DNA of 64,000 nt from CBDUEF01 sp018063485 (GCA_037045435.1 JBAOID010000037.1:1-64000), one strand, 5' to 3'. Shown: positions 7,726 through 17,071, numbered from the stretch's first letter. Notes: generated from the sequence alone by a model not told the origin. A program made the numbers and translations.

Positions 7726-9013
7726 AACTTTGGTCTTTCAGCCAGCGACCGGCCGTTTCAGCCTCCATCGCGGCAATGTCAGCGGGCAGGCGTATCTCGA
7801 TCGGGGCCATCAGGGGATGGCTGTCAAGGATACCACCGGGAAGGGTTGCAGGGAAACTCGATTGCGACCAGCGGATCAGTTGCACGGCGGGAGAGCCAAG
7901 CAAAAGGCTGGCGGCGGGCTGCGACCACAGGATCGAATCCATCAGATCATTCGGGCGGAACGGGCTGTCGGCGAAGCCGTCGCCGTTCAGATCAAAGGCG
8001 GGCAGATCGGACCAATAGTTGCCACGCCCGTCAAGGCTCCATTCGATATTGCGGGTGCCGACATATTTCACCTGTGTACGGTTGCCGATAAAGGCGTTGC
8101 CGGTGATGGCGTTGCGTTCGGACCCGGCAGTGAAATGGATGCCGATATCGCAGTTTTCAAAGCGGTTGTCCGCGATCAGATTGCGGTTGGCGTTATAGAT
8201 AAAGGTGCATTTGTCTGCGCCGCGTACCAGATTGCCGACAAAATCGGATCTGTTGGCGAAATTCAGCATGACGCCGTGCCTGCGGTCGCCAAGGCTTCGG
8301 TTGTTCAGCACCTTGACCCTTTCGGAAAACATGATGGCAAAGCCCAGATGGTTGCCGATGCTGATGTTGCCTGAAACTTCGGAGTCGTTGGTGTACATGT
8401 AGTGGATGGCGAAACGCAGATCACGAAAGAGGTTGTTGCGGTAGGTGTCGCGTTTCGAGGTATTCGAGAAAATCCCGTCACGGCCATAGCGTACAGAGTT
8501 GTTTTCGATCACAACGCCGGGCGAGTTCCAGACATAAAAGCCGTTGCCACGCTCATTCATACGGTGGTTTTGCCGACCTTCGATTGAATTGCCGCGTGCT
8601 GTGGAATCGGCACTGCCATGGAAATCTATGCCGTGCATGTTGTTGAAAAGGGTGTTGTTCTCGATCAGGGCGCGATCGGCACCTTTGATCACTTTCACCC
8701 CGGAATCAATGGCCTGATTGCGGCTGCCCGATCCGGTGATGGTGCAGCCCCTGACGATGACATCGGAGGAGGTGATCAGCAACACGGTGCCTTTGCCGCC
8801 GCCGTCAAGGGTTGCACCGGGCAGGCAAGACAGGGTTAGCGGGCGATCAACGGTGACGGGGCCATAAGTCCCCGCCGCCAAGGTGATCACATCGCCGGGA
8901 GAGGCCCCGGCGATGGTGGTTTGCAGGGGCGTTTGCGGGGTTGTGGCAATATCCGCCGCCTGCGCCATCGGCGCAAGCATCAGGTATGCCGCAAGAAAAC
9001 GCCCCAGTTTCAT
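7691..9013 (-). CDS. nosD: NosD, periplasmic beta-helix maturation protein
   Basis: NosD is a periplasmic protein with a right-handed parallel beta-helix (carbohydrate-binding/sugar-hydrolase-like repeats) that docks on NosFY and delivers components for CuZ assembly. A Sec signal occupies residues 1-19 (MKLGRFLAAYLMLAPMAQA). Repeats of the NN.L..N type run from ~90 to 330 (ALIENNTLFNNMHGIDF, NRSDFVGN, NRNLIADNRFENCDIGIHF). The length of 440 residues is normal. It starts four bases after nosZ and overlaps nosF. Confidence 0.94.
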   Translation of the reverse strand: MKLGRFLAAYLMLAPMAQAADIATTPQTPLQTTIAGASPGDVITLAAGTYGPVTVDRPLTLSCLPGATLDGGGKGTVLLITSSDVIVRGCTITGSGSRNQAIDSGVKVIKGADRALIENNTLFNNMHGIDFHGSADSTARGNSIEGRQNHRMNERGNGFYVWNSPGVVIENNSVRYGRDGIFSNTSKRDTYRNNLFRDLRFAIHYMYTNDSEVSGNISIGNHLGFAIMFSERVKVLNNRSLGDRRHGVMLNFANRSDFVGNLVRGADKCTFIYNANRNLIADNRFENCDIGIHFTAGSERNAITGNAFIGNRTQVKYVGTRNIEWSLDGRGNYWSDLPAFDLNGDGFADSPFRPNDLMDSILWSQPAASLLLGSPAVQLIRWSQSSFPATLPGGILDSHPLMAPIEIRLPADIAAMEAETAGRWLKDQSYDADIDAEQTH

Positions 9014-9016
9014 GGC

Positions 9017-10969
9017 TCAACCCTTTTTCGGTTCAACGAACATCCGGCCGCGCATCTCCATGTGGAGGGCGTGGCAGAACCACTGGCAGTAATACCAGTA
9101 AATGCCCGGATTTGCGGCAACGAAGGTAACCGAAGAGGTCGCCTGCGGGCCGATTTCCATCGCAACGCCGTGGTTGCCCATGGTGAAGCCGTGGGTGAGA
9201 TCGTCGATATCGTCAAGGTTGGTGACGCAGACAGTCACCTCGTCGCCCTCGGTCACCGTAAAGGATTCCAGAGCGAAGTTAGGGGCCTGCGAGGACATGT
9301 AGACCCGCACCTTGTTTCCGTCGCGGATCACGAAATCCTGCCAGTCGTCAAGGTTGACGCCATCGGCTTCGGCCTGTTTGCGGGTTTCGGCCCACATGCG
9401 ATCTTTACGATCCCAGACCGACAGCGGGTTGACGATCGAGGCGTGAACCGCGATGGCGTCATGCGGTTCGGCAAAGTTCGGGCCGTCATGCACCAGCTTC
9501 ATCTTGTCGCCAGAGATGTCGATCAACTGATCGTTCTCGGGCTTCAGGGGGCCTACGTTCAGGAAACGGTCCTTCGAGAATTTGCACAGGCAAACCAGCC
9601 ATTTCCCATCAGCATCAAGGGTTTCGCCCATGGTGGTCTTCAGGTGGCCGGGCTGATAATGCACGTCGATCCGGTCTTTGATCGGGTCGATCTTTTCGCC
9701 AGCATATGCCTTGATGGCGTCTTCGATGTTCCACTTCACAACCTGGCTGTCGAGGAAGAGCGAGGTGAAGGCATTGCCTGCGCCGTCAAAGGCGGTGTGC
9801 AACGGGCCAAGGCCCAGTTCGGGTTCGGCCACCACGGTCGAGCGGGGGTCGATATCCGAGGTGAACAGCGCATCCAGTTTGGTCACGTCGATCACCGTCA
9901 CCGTGGGCGAGAGTTTGCCGTTGATGCAGAGGTGCTTTTTGTCGGGTGCCATGTTGCACCCGTGCGGGTTGTTGGCGACCGGGATGTAGCGGGTGTAGTT
10001 CTTGTTCTGGCCCTTGCGACCGTCGATGATCTTGCAGCCGTTCAGCTCTTGGAAATCACCAGCGGCGATGCCCTTTTCGATCTCGGCGATGTTGAAAACA
10101 ACAACGTGGTCCATCTCTGCCGCCGTCATGTCGGCAAGGGTCATGCCCATTTCCGAGTTATACGAGGTCGAGAATGCCCATTTGCCTTCATAGTCACAAT
10201 CGGTGTTGTCGAGGTTGCCCGACACGATCACCTGCCATGCGACCTTCATTTCATCGGCGTCAACGGCCGTGAAGATGTTCACATAGGTTGAATCGTCCAT
10301 CATGGTCGAGCCGTCGTTGACCAGCGGAGCCTCGTCCTCGCCGTTGCAGAACAGATAGTTCGAGCGTGGCCATTTTTGCGGACGCATGCCGTGGATGGCC
10401 TTGGCGTTCGGAATCTCAAGGATCTTGTCGCATTTCATCACATCGCCGCGCACGCGGGCAACGCGGGTATTGGCCTTGTCTTGCATATAGATGAAGCGGC
10501 CATCGTATTTGCCCTCGGTGTAGGACATGTGGACGTGGTGCAAATCGCCGTTGTCATGTACGGTCTTGCCGTTGGCAGCGAGGTGCTTCTTGGTCTTTTC
10601 GGTCATATTCTCCATCAGAATATGCTTGGATTCGTTGGTTTGGCCCCAACCGGTGGCCGAGCAGCGGTTGAACACCGGAACGCGCATCAATTCGCGCATC
10701 GACGGGACGCCCAGGATGCGCATCTCGCCGCTTTGGCCCGAAGACCAGAAGCCGTAATATTCATCAAGCTGCCCCGGTGCTACAGCGCCGGTTGCATCGC
10801 CGGATGCCAGCGCGCTGGTTGCGGTGGTGGCGGCAAGGCCCGCGACGCCACCGGCGAGGGTCAGGCGACCGGCACCAAAGGCTCCGGCGGCGGCGATACC
10901 ACCCGCGCTGTAGCCCAGAAGGCCTCGGCGGCTGATCCGTGTTTTGTTGTCCTCTTGCATTTCATGCAT
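9017..10969 (-). CDS. nosZ: Nitrous oxide reductase, clade I NosZ
   Basis: NosZ reduces N2O to N2 in the periplasm, the last step of denitrification. The 650-residue precursor has a Tat signal (ISRRGLLGYS, ~12-21), which marks the clade I type, exported folded. CuZ histidines are recognisable in DLHHVHMSY (~145), NNPHGCNM (~330), LGPLHTAF (~390), YQPGHLKT (~440) and AEPHDAI (~495). CuA ligands lie in LTHGFTMGNHG (~590) and CQWFCHALHMEM (Cys628, Trp630, Cys632, His636, Met639). The frame is intact. It is second after nosR in an operon whose expression is expected under low oxygen and NO. Confidence 0.98.
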   Translation of the reverse strand: MHEMQEDNKTRISRRGLLGYSAGGIAAAGAFGAGRLTLAGGVAGLAATTATSALASGDATGAVAPGQLDEYYGFWSSGQSGEMRILGVPSMRELMRVPVFNRCSATGWGQTNESKHILMENMTEKTKKHLAANGKTVHDNGDLHHVHMSYTEGKYDGRFIYMQDKANTRVARVRGDVMKCDKILEIPNAKAIHGMRPQKWPRSNYLFCNGEDEAPLVNDGSTMMDDSTYVNIFTAVDADEMKVAWQVIVSGNLDNTDCDYEGKWAFSTSYNSEMGMTLADMTAAEMDHVVVFNIAEIEKGIAAGDFQELNGCKIIDGRKGQNKNYTRYIPVANNPHGCNMAPDKKHLCINGKLSPTVTVIDVTKLDALFTSDIDPRSTVVAEPELGLGPLHTAFDGAGNAFTSLFLDSQVVKWNIEDAIKAYAGEKIDPIKDRIDVHYQPGHLKTTMGETLDADGKWLVCLCKFSKDRFLNVGPLKPENDQLIDISGDKMKLVHDGPNFAEPHDAIAVHASIVNPLSVWDRKDRMWAETRKQAEADGVNLDDWQDFVIRDGNKVRVYMSSQAPNFALESFTVTEGDEVTVCVTNLDDIDDLTHGFTMGNHGVAMEIGPQATSSVTFVAANPGIYWYYCQWFCHALHMEMRGRMFVEPKKG

Positions 10970-10973
10970 CCTT

Positions 10974-13157
10974 TCAGTTTTTCAGATTGGGAACATTGGG
11001 GTGCCCCTGGATGGCCGCAGTGCGGGCCGGGCTGGCCGAGGCGGATTCGCGCCGCTTCAGCTTCTTGATGACCACTGGGCAGGTGGTTTCGGACTGATAG
11101 AGAACCTGGCAATGCAGGCAGTCTATGCATTCGTTGGGGTTGATCTCACCCGTGGGGTGGATCGCCTGAACCGGGCATTGATGGGCGCAGGTCTGGCAGG
11201 GGTTGCCACACTCCTTGTAGCGCTTCAGCCAATCGAACATCCGCATCCGGGCCGGGATCGCAAGGGCAGCGCCAAGCGGGCAAAGATAGCGGCAGTAGAA
11301 GCGTTCGACGAAAAGCCCGGCCGCCAGCAGCGCCAGCGCATAGGCGACGAAAGGCCAGGCGCGGACGAATTTCAAGATGATGGCGGTTTTGAAGGGCTCT
11401 ACCTCGGCCAGATGCTCGGCCTGTTCGATGCTCATCAGCGAGACGCCGAAAAGGCCCAGGAAGATCATGTATTTGATCGGCCAGAGGCGTTCATGCAGGC
11501 CCCAAGGCAGGGTCCATTGCGGCACATGAAAGAATTTGGCAACACGGTTGGTCAGTTCTTGCAGCGCTCCAAAGGGGCAAAGCCAGCCGCAATAGGCACC
11601 CCGGCCCCAGAACAAGAGGGCAGCGGCGACCGAGAACCACAGGATGAAGGTGAGCGGATCAAGCAAGAAGGCCTGCCAGCTAAAGCCGTTCATCAGCGCA
11701 CCAAACAGCGCCATCAGGTTGACGACGGAAAGCTGCGCGTTGGCATACCAGCCGAGGAATACCAGCGTGACGGTCAGATAGCCGATGCGGAACCAGAAGA
11801 AGGCGCGCTCGTTCTTGGTCGAGATGAATTGAAAGAAGAACACCAGGGTCAGCACGAACAACATGATCGCGACGCCGATGATCTCGGGAGTTTTGTCGCG
11901 CCAGATGCGCTGCCACAGGGCCTGTTGTGCGGCTGTTTCATCAGATTGCACGGCAGGGGCGGCGGCAGGGGCCGCGATCTTGCGCAGGTATTTCTCGGGC
12001 AGTTGATAGCCAAGATCAAAGGTGGTGAAGACCTTCTCGGTCGGGCCAACCTGGCGCTGCACCAGAAGTTGCAGGCGGAAGGGTTTTGCCGGATCAAAGC
12101 CCTGATCGGCGGGGATCTTGAAAAGGTCGGTTTCGGTGAAATCGGGCGCGCCGGGGGCGGCGACAGACATCAGGCGCTTGTGCGCTTTGTCATGGAAGCG
12201 GATCGAGATATCGTCTTGCACCAGAACGATGCGGTCAAAGATGCCGCCGCGCACATAGCCCGAACCTTTGAAGGAATAGATGCCGCGACCGACCACCATG
12301 ATCGCCTGATCACCCGGCTGCAACCATTTGGCCAGGTTGCCATATTCGGCGTCGCCCAAGAGGGCCTTGCCAATGGCGGGAACCGAGACCAGCGCCATGT
12401 TCATATCGACATAGGCGGCATCGGGGGCACCAGGTTCGGGGCGCGAGGTGGCGCGGTCGTCGCCCATGGCTTCAAAGGCCGCGTTCACCTGACCCACATC
12501 GACCGACAGGCGGCGCAGGGTGCCATCGCCTTCCAGCGTCATCCAATCGGCGGCGGCGGCCGCATCGGGGTTGATCTCGACCGTGGGGCCGGTGACAACA
12601 TCGGGTACCAGCCCGCCAAGCCCAAGTGTGCGCGCCACTTTCAGGCCCGAACGCACGATCAAATCGTCGATCACCATGACGGTGACAGTGGCGCCCGAGA
12701 TGATGTTCAGATCATGGCCGGTGCCATTGGCTGCGGCCTCTTTCACCAGATCAAGCCCGGTATAATCGGCGGCCAGCGCCTTCATCTTGGCATCGGGGAT
12801 ACCGATCAGCACGATGGGTTCGGAGTGTTTGACCAGCCGCACGCCAATCACCTTGGCATCAAGGCCGACGGCCACCATCGTATGGATGGGTTTGCCGGAA
12901 TAGCCGGTGGTGCCGACGAAATCCGAGGTGATGAAGGCCCAGCCGATGGTCTCGCCGCCCTTGAGCACCGACGCCACCGCCAGATCGTCGCGAATCGGCC
13001 CAAAGCCATCGGCCCCGGCCACCAGCTCCGAGGCGGGCACATCAGCAATGTATTTGGAAAGGAAGGTGCCCTCGGCCTGCGCGGGATGCGCCAGCGCCAA
13101 AAGGCAAAGGACCAGAGTGCAAAGCATCGAGGAAAGGAACAAACGAATTCGCATCAT
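10974..13157 (-). CDS. nosR: NosR, flavo-iron-sulfur membrane regulator/electron donor
   Basis: NosR is an inner-membrane protein needed for nos expression and for electron supply to NosZ. Domains in order: signal/first helix (1-28), a periplasmic FMN-binding domain with the covalent flavin threonine in ISGATVTVM (~165), about five or six transmembrane helices from ~410, Cys motifs CGWLCPFGALQE (~530) and CRYLCPLGAALA (~625), and C-terminal ferredoxin clusters CGNPCQTCAHQCP and CIDCLHC (~655-690). Length is 727 residues. FMN attachment would be carried out by NosX at the end of the operon. Confidence 0.96.
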   Translation of the reverse strand: MMRIRLFLSSMLCTLVLCLLALAHPAQAEGTFLSKYIADVPASELVAGADGFGPIRDDLAVASVLKGGETIGWAFITSDFVGTTGYSGKPIHTMVAVGLDAKVIGVRLVKHSEPIVLIGIPDAKMKALAADYTGLDLVKEAAANGTGHDLNIISGATVTVMVIDDLIVRSGLKVARTLGLGGLVPDVVTGPTVEINPDAAAAADWMTLEGDGTLRRLSVDVGQVNAAFEAMGDDRATSRPEPGAPDAAYVDMNMALVSVPAIGKALLGDAEYGNLAKWLQPGDQAIMVVGRGIYSFKGSGYVRGGIFDRIVLVQDDISIRFHDKAHKRLMSVAAPGAPDFTETDLFKIPADQGFDPAKPFRLQLLVQRQVGPTEKVFTTFDLGYQLPEKYLRKIAAPAAAPAVQSDETAAQQALWQRIWRDKTPEIIGVAIMLFVLTLVFFFQFISTKNERAFFWFRIGYLTVTLVFLGWYANAQLSVVNLMALFGALMNGFSWQAFLLDPLTFILWFSVAAALLFWGRGAYCGWLCPFGALQELTNRVAKFFHVPQWTLPWGLHERLWPIKYMIFLGLFGVSLMSIEQAEHLAEVEPFKTAIILKFVRAWPFVAYALALLAAGLFVERFYCRYLCPLGAALAIPARMRMFDWLKRYKECGNPCQTCAHQCPVQAIHPTGEINPNECIDCLHCQVLYQSETTCPVVIKKLKRRESASASPARTAAIQGHPNVPNLKN

Positions 13158-13532
13158 TCAGGTCTCATTCGGAGGGCCACGGGCCAGATGCGCCCGGATC
13201 GGGCGTGGCTGGATCAGCAGCGTGAGGTGGGGAAACTCGGCTGGTCGGGGCCAGCTTTGGGGGGGAATAGCCATGGCTGCGGCGGAACCGGTCAGGGCAT
13301 GGCCCAAAACGCATTCGGGGCAGAACTTGCAGATATGGCTGGGTAGGGGAAGTGGTTCGCCTTGCGCATCAATGAGGATGGTTTCGGCACCGATTTCCGA
13401 GCAGATCACCATCTCGATCGACCCGGCCACCCGCGCCATGGCAACACCCGCCATGCCACGCGAAACGCCTGCCACTGTCATACAGAGGCAGAGCATCAGG
13501 CAGATCAAGGAATGGCTTATCCTGCATTTCAT
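13158..13532 (-). CDS. nosC: NosC-like small protein with CXXCXXC motif
   Basis: This 124-residue protein directly precedes nosR, with its stop abutting the nosR start, as nosC does in the nosCRZDFYLX cluster of Paracoccus denitrificans. The N-terminal MKCRISHSLICLMLCLCMTV is a hydrophobic signal or anchor. The motif CKFCPEC (CXXCXXC) near residue 70 could bind a metal or an Fe-S cofactor. Its function is unknown. The start ATG 13532 is preceded by AAGGG seven bases upstream. An upstream in-frame ATG at 13568 would add twelve residues but would overlap the FNR-type box. Confidence 0.8.
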   Translation of the reverse strand: MKCRISHSLICLMLCLCMTVAGVSRGMAGVAMARVAGSIEMVICSEIGAETILIDAQGEPLPLPSHICKFCPECVLGHALTGSAAAMAIPPQSWPRPAEFPHLTLLIQPRPIRAHLARGPPNET

Positions 13533-13567
13533 ACGCGAACCCTTGCGATCTTTTGTGTGGCAGCACA

Positions 13568-13581
13568 TTGACCGAGATCAA
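13568..13581 (-). promoter_or_regulatory. FNR/NNR-type binding site upstream of nosC
   Basis: TTGAC-CGAG-ATCAA is a near-perfect match to the TTGAY-N4-RTCAA palindrome bound by FNR-, NNR- and DNR-class regulators of denitrification. It is centred 42 bases upstream of the nosC ATG and probably couples nos expression to oxygen or NO. The close spacing to the start codon is unusual (see findings). Confidence 0.75.
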
Positions 13582-13945
13582 ATGGGCGGCAGATTTCGAT
13601 GAATGATAGATATTTATATTTATATCGAATTGATGGGGTGATCGGCTTCAAGCTATTGATCTTTAAGCAAACACAACGATATTCCAATCCTTTGTCACCG
13701 GATTTTGCTGCCAGATGGCGTATGGGCGCTTTGTCGCAGGGGTGATTTGGTGAGACTGCACCCTTTTTGGTTTGGCGAGCGGACAGCCATTAGCGGACAG
13801 CCCTTCTGGGCATCGGGCGACTTCGGAAACCCGGCTTTGCAAATCCGCAACAGGGCGAGAACGTGCTTCACCATAGATATCAAAGCACTGGCCTGCCATC
13901 TTCATGTCGGCTAAAGAGGTTTGATTGCGGGGGCGCAACTTGGGA
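13582..13945. other. Intergenic region between nosC and lpxR-like gene
   Basis: About 360 bases separate the two divergent genes. It includes an AT-rich segment (13,600-13,635, TATTTATATTTATAT) that may hold promoter elements. Short frames on both strands lack ribosome-binding sites and recognisable content. No hairpin terminator or RNA gene is evident. Confidence 0.5.
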
Positions 13946-14866
13946 ATGTCGACTATGAAGAATGCGCTCATTGCAGCAGTTGTGGTGATTGCCGGGATGG
14001 CGAGCCCGATCGCCGCGCAAGACCGGGTGACACTGGGCTGGGGACGGCTGTTCAACAATGACGCCATGGGCAATTCGCAGGATCGCTGGCGCACCGGTTC
14101 CTATACGGTCAGCAGGTTGCGGGGCGAAAGCTGGTCGGGTGTGCTGCCCGAGCAACCCGGTGCGATTCTGGAATACCGGCTTCGCGGCGAAACCATTGCG
14201 CCCGACAATCTGCTGGTTTCAGATCCCTCCGACCGGCGCTACGCCGGGGCGCTGAGTTTCGGTGTGCATACGCATTTCGGCTGGCAGGGCAACGAGATCA
14301 GTCTGGGCGGCGATCTGGTGGTGACCGGGCCGCAAACCGGGATCGGTGGTTTTCAAACCTGGATCCATGATCAGCTTGGGCTGGATGAGCCGCAGGTTCT
14401 GGATGACCAGATCGGCAATGGCATTCACCCGACGCTTGTGGCGGAAATGGGGCGCTCGCTGCGGTTTGGAACTTCGGCCACGCTGCGCCCCTTTGTCGAA
14501 GCGCGGGCGGGGGCGGAAACGCTGGTCAGGATCGGCGGCGATCTGGTGATTGGCGAGTTTGGCCAAGGCGATCTGATGCTGCGCGATCCAACCACCGGCC
14601 AGCGCTATCGCGGTGTGGCTGGGGTGCATGACAACGGCTTTTCGCTGGTGCTGGGGGCGGATGTGGCCCAGGTGTTTTCCTCGGTCTTTTTGCCTGCGGG
14701 TGAGGCTGTGACCCTGTCGGATACCCGCAGTCGGGCGCGGGCCGGGGTGCAGTGGCAAGGCAGCCGCGCCTCGGGGTTTTATGGCGTGACCTATCTTGGG
14801 CCAGAGTTTAACGAACAGAAAGAGGGCCAATTCGTTGGTTCTCTCAACGTCAACTTCAGCTTCTAA
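13946..14866 (+). CDS. LpxR-family lipid A deacylase-like outer-membrane protein
   Basis: The 306-residue protein belongs to the DUF2219/LpxR family of outer-membrane beta-barrels, whose characterised members remove the 3'-acyloxyacyl group of lipid A. After a signal peptide (MSTMKNALIAAVVVIAGMASPIAAQ) come the family features LGWGRLFNNDAMGNSQDRW (~27-45), HTHFGWQGNEISLGG (~115) and many alternating amphipathic strands ending in an aromatic residue (VNFSF), typical of a barrel. The start is ATG 13946 or 13955, both giving the same signal. It stands alone, divergent from the nos operon; a functional link is not indicated. Confidence 0.78.
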   Translation: MSTMKNALIAAVVVIAGMASPIAAQDRVTLGWGRLFNNDAMGNSQDRWRTGSYTVSRLRGESWSGVLPEQPGAILEYRLRGETIAPDNLLVSDPSDRRYAGALSFGVHTHFGWQGNEISLGGDLVVTGPQTGIGGFQTWIHDQLGLDEPQVLDDQIGNGIHPTLVAEMGRSLRFGTSATLRPFVEARAGAETLVRIGGDLVIGEFGQGDLMLRDPTTGQRYRGVAGVHDNGFSLVLGADVAQVFSSVFLPAGEAVTLSDTRSRARAGVQWQGSRASGFYGVTYLGPEFNEQKEGQFVGSLNVNFSF

Positions 14867-14980
14867 GCCCAAATAACCACAGCATTGTTGCCGATTTACA
14901 ATAGCCAAGCCTGCTGGTTCTTGTTACGCTTTTCGAACAAGACGACAAAAACAAGAAAATAAACGAGCAGGCAAACAGGC

Positions 14981-16060
14981 ATGAAAACGGGCTCTTGGGG
15001 CACGTTCGTCATATCCTGGTCACAGACAGAAGTAGACGGCCTTGCGGCCGCATCCCTGGACTTGTTGCGGGTTGGCGCCTCATGGCGCTGGGCCGGAGCG
15101 CCGGTGCGTGTGGATGCCCCGCAAGAGGTGTTGCTTTTGGAAGGGGCCGAAGGAGCGGCGGATATACGAAAGCGGGCGGCGCGCATGGTGCGGCGTTTGG
15201 TGGGCGCGGTGGTTGGGGATCAGGCCCCGCGAACACAGACAGAGGAAAATGCCGATGAGGTGCCCGAACAGGGTTTTATCGTCACCGATGGGCATAAGAG
15301 CTTTACCCTGACCCTGATCGACGTGCCCGACACCGGCGCGCGGTTGTTGATGGCGGTGGGTGACTTGCCGCCAATGGATCGGGATTTATGGGTGGTGCGC
15401 ACGGCGATCGACCGCACGAGACAGGCGGCACCGGGGGCCAGGCTGGCGGGCGGGGTGATCTGTTTCACGCCCGATACCAGGCTTGCCACCGAACAGGGAC
15501 CACGTCTGATTCAGCATATTCAGCCCGGTGACCGGATTTTGACCCGCGACAACGGCCCGCAACAGGTGTTGTGGAGCGGGCATCGCCGGATGTCGGGGGC
15601 AAGGCTTTATGCAATGCCGCATCTGCGGCCAATCCGCTTGAAGCTGGGCGCGCTGGGGGTGGACCGGCCCGATCAAGACCTGTTGGTTTCACCGCAACAC
15701 CGGATGATGGTGCGCGGGGCTTCGGCGCAGGCGCTGTTCAACACATCCGAGGTGTTGGTGGCGGCCGAGGATCTGGTCAACGACAGCACCATCGTGGTGG
15801 ATCATGCGCTTCGCGACGTGACCTATGTGCATATCTTGTTGGAACGGCACAATATTGTCTTTGCCAATGGCTTGGAAACCGAGAGTTTCCATCCCTCGAA
15901 CACCGCTTTGGACACGGTGGACCCGGTGCAGCGTGCGGGTTTGCTGAGGCTGTTGCCCGAGATTGCGCTGAACCCACACAGCTATGGCGATTATGCGCGC
16001 CGCAATCTTTCGGCCTCCGAGGCCGCGATTCTACGTTATGACATGCGCTCGGCCGCGTAA
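14981..16060 (+). CDS. Hint-domain protein (Hedgehog/intein-type, Hint_2)
   Basis: The 359-residue protein has an N-terminal ~155-residue region of unknown function and a C-terminal Hint domain. The Hint domain begins at CFTPDTRLATEQGPR (~160), continues with LIQHIQPGDRILTRDNG and ends around HNIVFANGLETESFHPSN (~290-310), followed by a helical tail. The Cys at its N-terminus and the VFANGLETES end are the usual landmarks. Such proteins are common in Rhodobacteraceae, often attached to RTX-type repeats, which are absent here. There is no signal peptide, and activity in self-processing is unproven. Confidence 0.82.
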   Translation: MKTGSWGTFVISWSQTEVDGLAAASLDLLRVGASWRWAGAPVRVDAPQEVLLLEGAEGAADIRKRAARMVRRLVGAVVGDQAPRTQTEENADEVPEQGFIVTDGHKSFTLTLIDVPDTGARLLMAVGDLPPMDRDLWVVRTAIDRTRQAAPGARLAGGVICFTPDTRLATEQGPRLIQHIQPGDRILTRDNGPQQVLWSGHRRMSGARLYAMPHLRPIRLKLGALGVDRPDQDLLVSPQHRMMVRGASAQALFNTSEVLVAAEDLVNDSTIVVDHALRDVTYVHILLERHNIVFANGLETESFHPSNTALDTVDPVQRAGLLRLLPEIALNPHSYGDYARRNLSASEAAILRYDMRSAA

Positions 16061-16303
16061 GCGAAAAACGGGGACTGTCTGCCCCCTCACAGCGCGATCT
16101 GACCTGACCTCAAGGGGTTTTCAGGCGATGAGGATGCAGGTGCAGCGTGCGTGCTGTTGACAGTGCGCGGTGCGGCTGTATAAGCGCGCAGTCCCGGACA
16201 GGCGTTCGGGGCAATCATTGGTGTTGGTGGACCCCGCAAGGGGAAGCCTGTCGGGCCTCGGCCAAAGGACAACGCCCTTCATATCTGACGAAGGAGATCA
16301 GCC

Positions 16304-16924
16304 GTGACAAAACGCACGTCTGCCAAGTATAAAATTGACCGCCGTATGGGCGAAAACATCTGGGGCCGTCCGAAATCCCCAGTGAACAAGCGCGAATACG
16401 GCCCCGGCCAGCATGGCCAGCGCCGCAAGAACAAATTGTCGGATTTCGGCACCCAGCTTCGCGCCAAGCAGAAGTTGAAGGGTTACTATGGTGACCTGAC
16501 CGAAAAGCAGTTCCGCAAGATATTTACCGAAGCCGAGCGCGTCAAGGGCGACACCGGCGAGATGCTGGTGGGTCTGTTGGAGCGCCGTCTGGATGCGGTG
16601 GTTTACCGCGCCAAATTCGTGCCGACCGTGTTTGCTGCGCGTCAGTTCGTGAACCACGGCCATGTGACCGTGAACGGCCAGCGCGTGAACATCGCCTCTT
16701 ACCGCGTCAAGGAAGGCGATATCATCGCCGTTCGGGAAAAGTCGCGGCAGATGGTGGCAATTTTGGAAGCGATCCAGCTGACCGAGCGCGATGTACCCGA
16801 CTATCTGGAAGTGGACAATTCGAAGCTGACGGCGAAATTTGTGCGCACCCCGTCCTTGGGTGATGTGCCTTATCCGGTTCAAATGGAACCGAACCTGGTC
16901 GTCGAATATTACGCCAAGAACTGA
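16304..16924 (+). CDS. rpsD: 30S ribosomal protein S4
   Basis: The 206-residue S4 binds the 5' domain of 16S rRNA and starts 30S assembly. The N-terminal region (GPGQHGQRRKNKLSDFGTQL, ~27-46) and the S4 RNA-binding domain (~95-155, LDAVVYRAKFVP and VTVNGQRVNIASY) are intact. The start is GTG 16304, preceded by GAAGGAGA at 16290-16297. It is monocistronic, with a strong terminator 19 bases after the stop. Confidence 0.97.
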   Translation: MTKRTSAKYKIDRRMGENIWGRPKSPVNKREYGPGQHGQRRKNKLSDFGTQLRAKQKLKGYYGDLTEKQFRKIFTEAERVKGDTGEMLVGLLERRLDAVVYRAKFVPTVFAARQFVNHGHVTVNGQRVNIASYRVKEGDIIAVREKSRQMVAILEAIQLTERDVPDYLEVDNSKLTAKFVRTPSLGDVPYPVQMEPNLVVEYYAKN

Positions 16925-16942
16925 TTTGCCCGAGATGGCAAG

Positions 16943-16969
16943 AAAGGCCCGCCTTCTGGCGGGCCTTTT
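16943..16969 (+). terminator. Intrinsic terminator of rpsD
   Basis: A perfect 11-bp stem AAAGGCCCGCC/GGCGGGCCTTT with a TTCT loop, ending in a short T run, lies 19 bases after the rpsD stop. Confidence 0.92.
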
Positions 16970-17071
16970 CATTTGCGCCACAGCGCGGGGCGCACAACAT
17001 CTTGAGGCAAGTTGTTGCTGGCGTTGCCACGCCCCCCCGGCTAAAACCCCGGCGAGAGTTTGGGGAATCCG

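Noticed and set aside
8921..10291. 456-codon plus-strand open frame opposite nosZ
   Set aside because: Antisense shadow of the intact nosZ gene, with no ribosome site or family resemblance.
10944..13346. 800-codon plus-strand open frame opposite nosR
   Set aside because: It mirrors an intact, family-matching nosR on the other strand. Long antisense frames arise from GC-biased third positions. Its translation has no recognisable domains.
13656..13670. Second FNR-type box (TTGAT...AGCAA) upstream of nosC
   Set aside because: The half-sites are five rather than four bases apart and the second half is imperfect.
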